A program made the position numbers and the translations under genes. A stretch of 9,629 bases of DNA from Halomonas sp. Its GTDB lineage: Bacteria; Pseudomonadota; Gammaproteobacteria; Pseudomonadales; Halomonadaceae. The DNA is taken from NCBI GenBank assembly GCA_007129225.1, contig SKVX01000510.1:1-9629 (forward strand). Reading direction: 5' to 3'. The notes beneath the pieces were generated by a model that had not been told where the DNA came from, searched no databases, and worked only from the letters and a program-made list of their open reading frames with translations. This document shows positions 6,752 through 9,629 of this stretch, piece after piece (positions within the stretch are counted from its first letter, which is position 1; each line of letters begins with the position of its first letter).

Positions 6752-8485
6752 TCAGTAGAGCCCCACCGTCTCGCCATCCTCGTCGATATCGAGCCGGGTG
6801 GCGGCCGGCGAGGCGCCGAACCCGGGCAGGGTGAGGATATCGCCGGCCAGGGCATAGACGAAGCCGGCGCCGGCGGAGAGCCGCACCTCGCGCACCGGCA
6901 GCCGCCAGCCCGTGGGAGCGCCTAGCCGGCTCGGGTCGGCGGAGAGCGAGAGATGCGTCTTGGCGATGCACACCGGCAGCCGGCCATGGCCTTGACGCTG
7001 CCAGGCCTCCAGTTGCTGCCGGGCCGTGGGCGCGAAGTCGACCCCTTCGGCGCCATAGATGCGGATCGCGATGCGTTCGATCTTGGCCGCCAGCGGGAGC
7101 TCGTCCGGATAGAGGAAGTGGAAGTCGCCGCCGGCCTCGGCGGCTTCCACCACTGCTTCGGCCAAGGCTCGCGCCCCCTCGCCGCCGTCGCGCACATGGG
7201 TGGCCACCACCGCCTTGACCCCTACCGACTCGCACAGCTCGTGAATGGCCGCGTACTCGCTTTCGTGGTCACCGGGGAAGGCATTGATCGCCACCACCGG
7301 GGTGATGCCATGGGCGCGGATGTTGTCGATCTGCTTGAGCAGGTTGGCGCCGCCCTCGTGCACCTCCTCCGGGTGCTCGATCAGCAGGGAGGCGGGCAAC
7401 GACACTCCAGGCGTCACCCGGTGGCGGCCGCTGTGGTACTTCAGGGCCCGCACCGTGACCACCAGCACTGCGGCATCCGGCATCAGGCCCGAGATGCGGC
7501 ACTTGATGTTGAAGAAGCGCTCGGCGCCCATGTCGGCGCCGAAGCCCGCCTCGGTGACCAGGAAGTCGCCGGCGTGCAGGCCGATCCGGTCGGCGACGAT
7601 GGAGGAGTTGCCGTGGGCGATGTTGCCGAACGGGCCGGCATGGATCAGCGCCGGGGCGTGCTCCAGGGTCTGCAGCAGGTTGGGCTTGAATGCCTCCTTG
7701 AGCAGCACCGTCATGGCGCCGGCGGCGCCGATCTGCTCAGCGGTCACCGGCTCGCCCGCACGGTCCTGGCCCACCATCAAGCGCCCCAGGCGGCGGCGCA
7801 GGTCGGCCAGGGAGTCGGCCAGGGCCAGCACCGCCATCACCTCGGAGGCGGCGGTGATCTCGAAACCGGTCTGGCGGGGCACCCCGTCGCCGCGGCCGCC
7901 GAGCCCCACCACCAGGTGGCGCAGGGCGCGGTCGTTGAGATCGATGACCCGCGACCAGCAGATCGTGCGGGGATCCAGCTCGGGTTCGAGGCGGTGATGC
8001 AGATGGTTGTCGACCATCGCCGCCAGCAGGTTGTGGGCGGCGCTCACCGCATGCAGGTCGCCGGTCAGGTGCAGGTTGATGCGCTCCATGGGCAGCACTT
8101 GGCTGTAGCCGCTGCCGGTGGCACCGCCCTTGAGGCCCAGGGTCGGGCCCATGGAGGGTTGCCGCAGGGCCACGCTGGCGACGTGACCGAGGCGCTGCAG
8201 TCCCTGTACCAGGCCGATGGCGGTGGTGGTCTTGCCCTCTCCCGGAGGGGTGGGGGTGATGGCCGAGACGACCACGTAGCGTCCCTGGGGGCGTTCGGCC
8301 AGCGCCGCCAGGGCCACCGGGTCGAGCTTGGCGATGCCGCGTCCGTAGGGTTCCACCGCCTCGCCGGGCAGCCCCAGGCGGTGGGCGATCTCCTCGATGG
8401 GCCAGAGGCGAGTGGCGCGGGCCAGGCTCAGGTTGTCGAGCGGGACTGGGCGGGCCTGGTCTGTCGCGGGGGAGCGGGGGGGCAT
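6752..8485 (-). CDS. fhs: Formate-tetrahydrofolate ligase (formyl-THF synthetase)
   Basis: Uses ATP to join formate to tetrahydrofolate, giving 10-formyl-THF for purine synthesis, formyl-Met-tRNA or further one-carbon interconversion; cytoplasmic. It has 577 residues, slightly longer than the usual about 555-560 because of an N-terminal extension (first ~18 residues). The ATP-binding P-loop TPTPPGEGKTTT is at 77-88. The first family signature starts GLKGGATGSGYSQV (117-130) and ends HLTGDLHA (139-146). The second appears as VTVRALKYHSG. The protein ends in the typical GLY. Start: ATG at 8485-8483 with GAGGAG (complement of 8493-8498) 7 nt upstream, and no alternative Met before residue 112. 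It is convergent with puuB and divergent from a GbdR-like regulator, which suggests use of formate released by demethylation of betaine-type compounds; that link is inference. Confidence 0.95.
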   Translation of the reverse strand: MPPRSPATDQARPVPLDNLSLARATRLWPIEEIAHRLGLPGEAVEPYGRGIAKLDPVALAALAERPQGRYVVVSAITPTPPGEGKTTTAIGLVQGLQRLGHVASVALRQPSMGPTLGLKGGATGSGYSQVLPMERINLHLTGDLHAVSAAHNLLAAMVDNHLHHRLEPELDPRTICWSRVIDLNDRALRHLVVGLGGRGDGVPRQTGFEITAASEVMAVLALADSLADLRRRLGRLMVGQDRAGEPVTAEQIGAAGAMTVLLKEAFKPNLLQTLEHAPALIHAGPFGNIAHGNSSIVADRIGLHAGDFLVTEAGFGADMGAERFFNIKCRISGLMPDAAVLVVTVRALKYHSGRHRVTPGVSLPASLLIEHPEEVHEGGANLLKQIDNIRAHGITPVVAINAFPGDHESEYAAIHELCESVGVKAVVATHVRDGGEGARALAEAVVEAAEAGGDFHFLYPDELPLAAKIERIAIRIYGAEGVDFAPTARQQLEAWQRQGHGRLPVCIAKTHLSLSADPSRLGAPTGWRLPVREVRLSAGAGFVYALAGDILTLPGFGASPAATRLDIDEDGETVGLY

Positions 8486-8715
8486 CGTCGTTCTCCTCGG
8501 GCTTGATGATCGTACCGGCGATTAGGCTCAGTATTGCGTCATGTGGCCGTCGTGTTTGTGTGCCGACGTCAGGCGGCTTGGCCGCAGCGACACTTGGGGC
8601 ATCCTCTGTCATGAGACAATCGGTCGTTCCCCGCTGTCTATAGGGAAGCGGCGGCGTCGCCAGACGACGTCGGCTTGTCTACCTTGCCAGTAATCCCCCT
8701 GGGAAAGGAGCCACG
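8486..8715. promoter_or_regulatory. Divergent intergenic region between fhs and the GlxA-family regulator gene
   Basis: These 230 nt must hold the promoters of both genes. An exact 9-bp inverted repeat, GCCGACGTC (8562-8570) and GACGTCGGC (8666-8674), is spaced by 95 nt, and a small hairpin GCGGC-TTG-GCCGC lies at 8573-8585. A possible -10-like TCTATA (8637-8642) faces the regulator gene, but no clear -35 matches it. Exact promoters cannot be assigned by eye. Confidence 0.4.
8704..8710 (+). promoter_or_regulatory. Ribosome-binding site fixing the regulator start
   Basis: AAAGGAG lies 5 nt before the ATG at 8716. It settles the start of the regulator gene and argues against the in-window alternative start at 8675, which is in another frame. 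Confidence 0.7.
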
Positions 8716-9629
8716 ATGGCGTTCCACGGCATGCCGGGCAACGGCCACTACGATATCGGCTTCCTGCTGCTGCCGGGCTTCTCCCATCTCGCCTTCTCCT
8801 CGGCCCTGGAGCCGCTGCGCATGGCCAACCACCTGGCCGACCGCCGGCTCTACACCTGGCACCTGGTGAGCCGCGACGGTGCTCCGGTGGTGGCCAGCAA
8901 CGGCCTGGCCACGGCGGTGGACCAGGCCCTGGAGCCGGTGCCCGCGCTGGACCTGCTGCTGGTCTGTGCCGGGGTGGAGGTCCAGCGTCACTGCGACCGG
9001 GCGACCCTCTCCTGGCTGCGCCGCCTGGCCGAGCGACGCATCCCGCTGGGGGCGGTGTGTACCGGCGGCTATGTGCTGGCCCAGGCCGGCCTGCTCGACG
9101 GCTATCGCTGCACCCTGCATTGGGAGCACATCTCGAGCCTCCACGAGGCGCGGCGCTTTCCCAAGGTGACCTTCACCTCGCAGCTATTCGTCATGGATCG
9201 CGACCGCTATACCTGCTCCGGTGGCAACGCGCCCCTGGACATGCTGCTCAATCTGATCGGGCGTCAGCAGGGGCTGGCGCTGGCCGAGGCCATTGCCGAG
9301 GAGTTCATCCACGAGCGCATCCGCGGCGTGAGCGATCGTCAGCGCTATCCGCTGCGCGTACGCCTGGGGCACAGCCATCCCAAGCTGGAGGAGGTGGCCA
9401 CCCTGATGGAGGCCAACCTGCAGGAACCACTGGCCATGAACGAGCTGGCCAGCTACGCCGGCCTGTCGCGCCGCCAACTGGAGCGATTCTTCCAGCGCTA
9501 CGTGGGCAAGCCGCCGCTCAAGTACTACCTGGAGCTGCGCCTGGCCCGGGCCCGGCTGCTGCTGCTGCAGACCCATATGCCGGTTACCGAGGTGGCGCTG
9601 GCTTGCGGCTTCATTTCGCCGGCGCACTT
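8716..9629 (+). CDS. GlxA-family transcriptional regulator, GbdR-like (DJ-1/PfpI domain plus AraC HTH); 3' end missing
   Basis: Predicted cytoplasmic transcription factor. The frame is open from the ATG at 8716 to the window end, giving 304 residues of an expected about 330-370. Residues 12-185 form a DJ-1/PfpI-like (GATase1-like) ligand domain, with FLLLPGFSHLAFSSALEPLR at 16-35 and the nucleophile-elbow-like AVCTGGYVLAQAGLLDGY (113-130, C115). W136-E-H and SGGNAPLD (168-175) are also typical. An AraC-type DNA-binding domain follows: first HTH around MNELASYAGLSRRQLERFF (241-259), then YYLELRLARARLLL, with the second HTH starting at TEVALACGF (291-299) and cut off. Known members of this branch (GbdR, CdhR, DhcR of Pseudomonas) sense glycine betaine, carnitine or related quaternary amines and activate their catabolic genes. 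Which ligand applies here cannot be told; paralogues are common. It is divergently placed from fhs, a plausible target. Confidence 0.85.
   Translation, partial: MAFHGMPGNGHYDIGFLLLPGFSHLAFSSALEPLRMANHLADRRLYTWHLVSRDGAPVVASNGLATAVDQALEPVPALDLLLVCAGVEVQRHCDRATLSWLRRLAERRIPLGAVCTGGYVLAQAGLLDGYRCTLHWEHISSLHEARRFPKVTFTSQLFVMDRDRYTCSGGNAPLDMLLNLIGRQQGLALAEAIAEEFIHERIRGVSDRQRYPLRVRLGHSHPKLEEVATLMEANLQEPLAMNELASYAGLSRRQLERFFQRYVGKPPLKYYLELRLARARLLLLQTHMPVTEVALACGFISPAH

Noticed and set aside
6953..8506. A 517-codon + strand open frame antisense to fhs
   Set aside because: Low-complexity, His/Gln/Gly-rich translation lying entirely over a convincing fhs; a codon-bias shadow.
8675..8869. A 64-codon + strand frame (TTG start) overlapping the regulator start
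   Set aside because: Out of frame with the GlxA-family protein, no ribosome-binding site, Trp/Ser/Arg-rich shadow translation.
1..9629. CRISPR array, tRNA/rRNA, insertion sequence, toxin-antitoxin or defence genes
   Set aside because: No regularly spaced repeats, no cloverleaf or rRNA segment, and no transposase or toxin-like frame was found on either strand by reading.

Overview
The window is GC-rich, gene-dense DNA from a gammaproteobacterium. The gene set and protein style fit a Halomonas-type (Halomonadaceae) chromosome: a Pot/Puu polyamine operon, a proteobacterial formate-tetrahydrofolate ligase and a GbdR-like regulator. The genus is inferred from general resemblance and is not proven by any marker gene in the window.

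Positions 1-6554 (+ strand) hold a polyamine uptake and catabolism cluster. In order it contains the 3' part of a puuA-type gamma-glutamylpolyamine synthetase, a complete four-gene ABC importer (potF binding protein, potG ATPase, potH and potI permeases) and puuB, the FAD-dependent gamma-glutamylputrescine oxidase. All genes read the same way with short gaps, so they are probably one operon, perhaps with a second promoter before potF. The inferred route is periplasmic capture by PotF, ATP-driven import by PotGHI, gamma-glutamylation by PuuA, and oxidative deamination by PuuB to gamma-glutamyl-aminobutyraldehyde with release of ammonia and H2O2. The next steps (PuuC/PuuD-type dehydrogenase and hydrolase) are not in the window. 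Perfect 8-bp hairpins lie in the potF-potG and potG-potH gaps, and a weaker 6-bp one lies before potF.

Positions 6555-6751 separate two convergent genes. They hold a compact nested palindromic element (6632-6716): 18-nt outer arms enclosing a 10-bp inner inverted repeat. It looks like a dispersed intergenic repeat and may also separate transcription of puuB and fhs.

Positions 6752-8485 (- strand) encode a full-length formate-tetrahydrofolate ligase (fhs). A 230-bp divergent intergenic region follows. The + strand then carries the start of a GlxA-family regulator (DJ-1/PfpI-like domain plus AraC HTH), which most resembles GbdR-type regulators of glycine betaine/carnitine metabolism and is cut by the window end. 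The fhs-regulator pair suggests one-carbon handling linked to methylated-amine catabolism; this is inference from context.

Most of the window is well-understood metabolism. I do not see a new defence, mobile or RNA-guided system. The points most worth a second look are the nested palindrome, the Trp in the PotF ligand pocket at the position that separates spermidine from putrescine receptors, and the potG start ambiguity.
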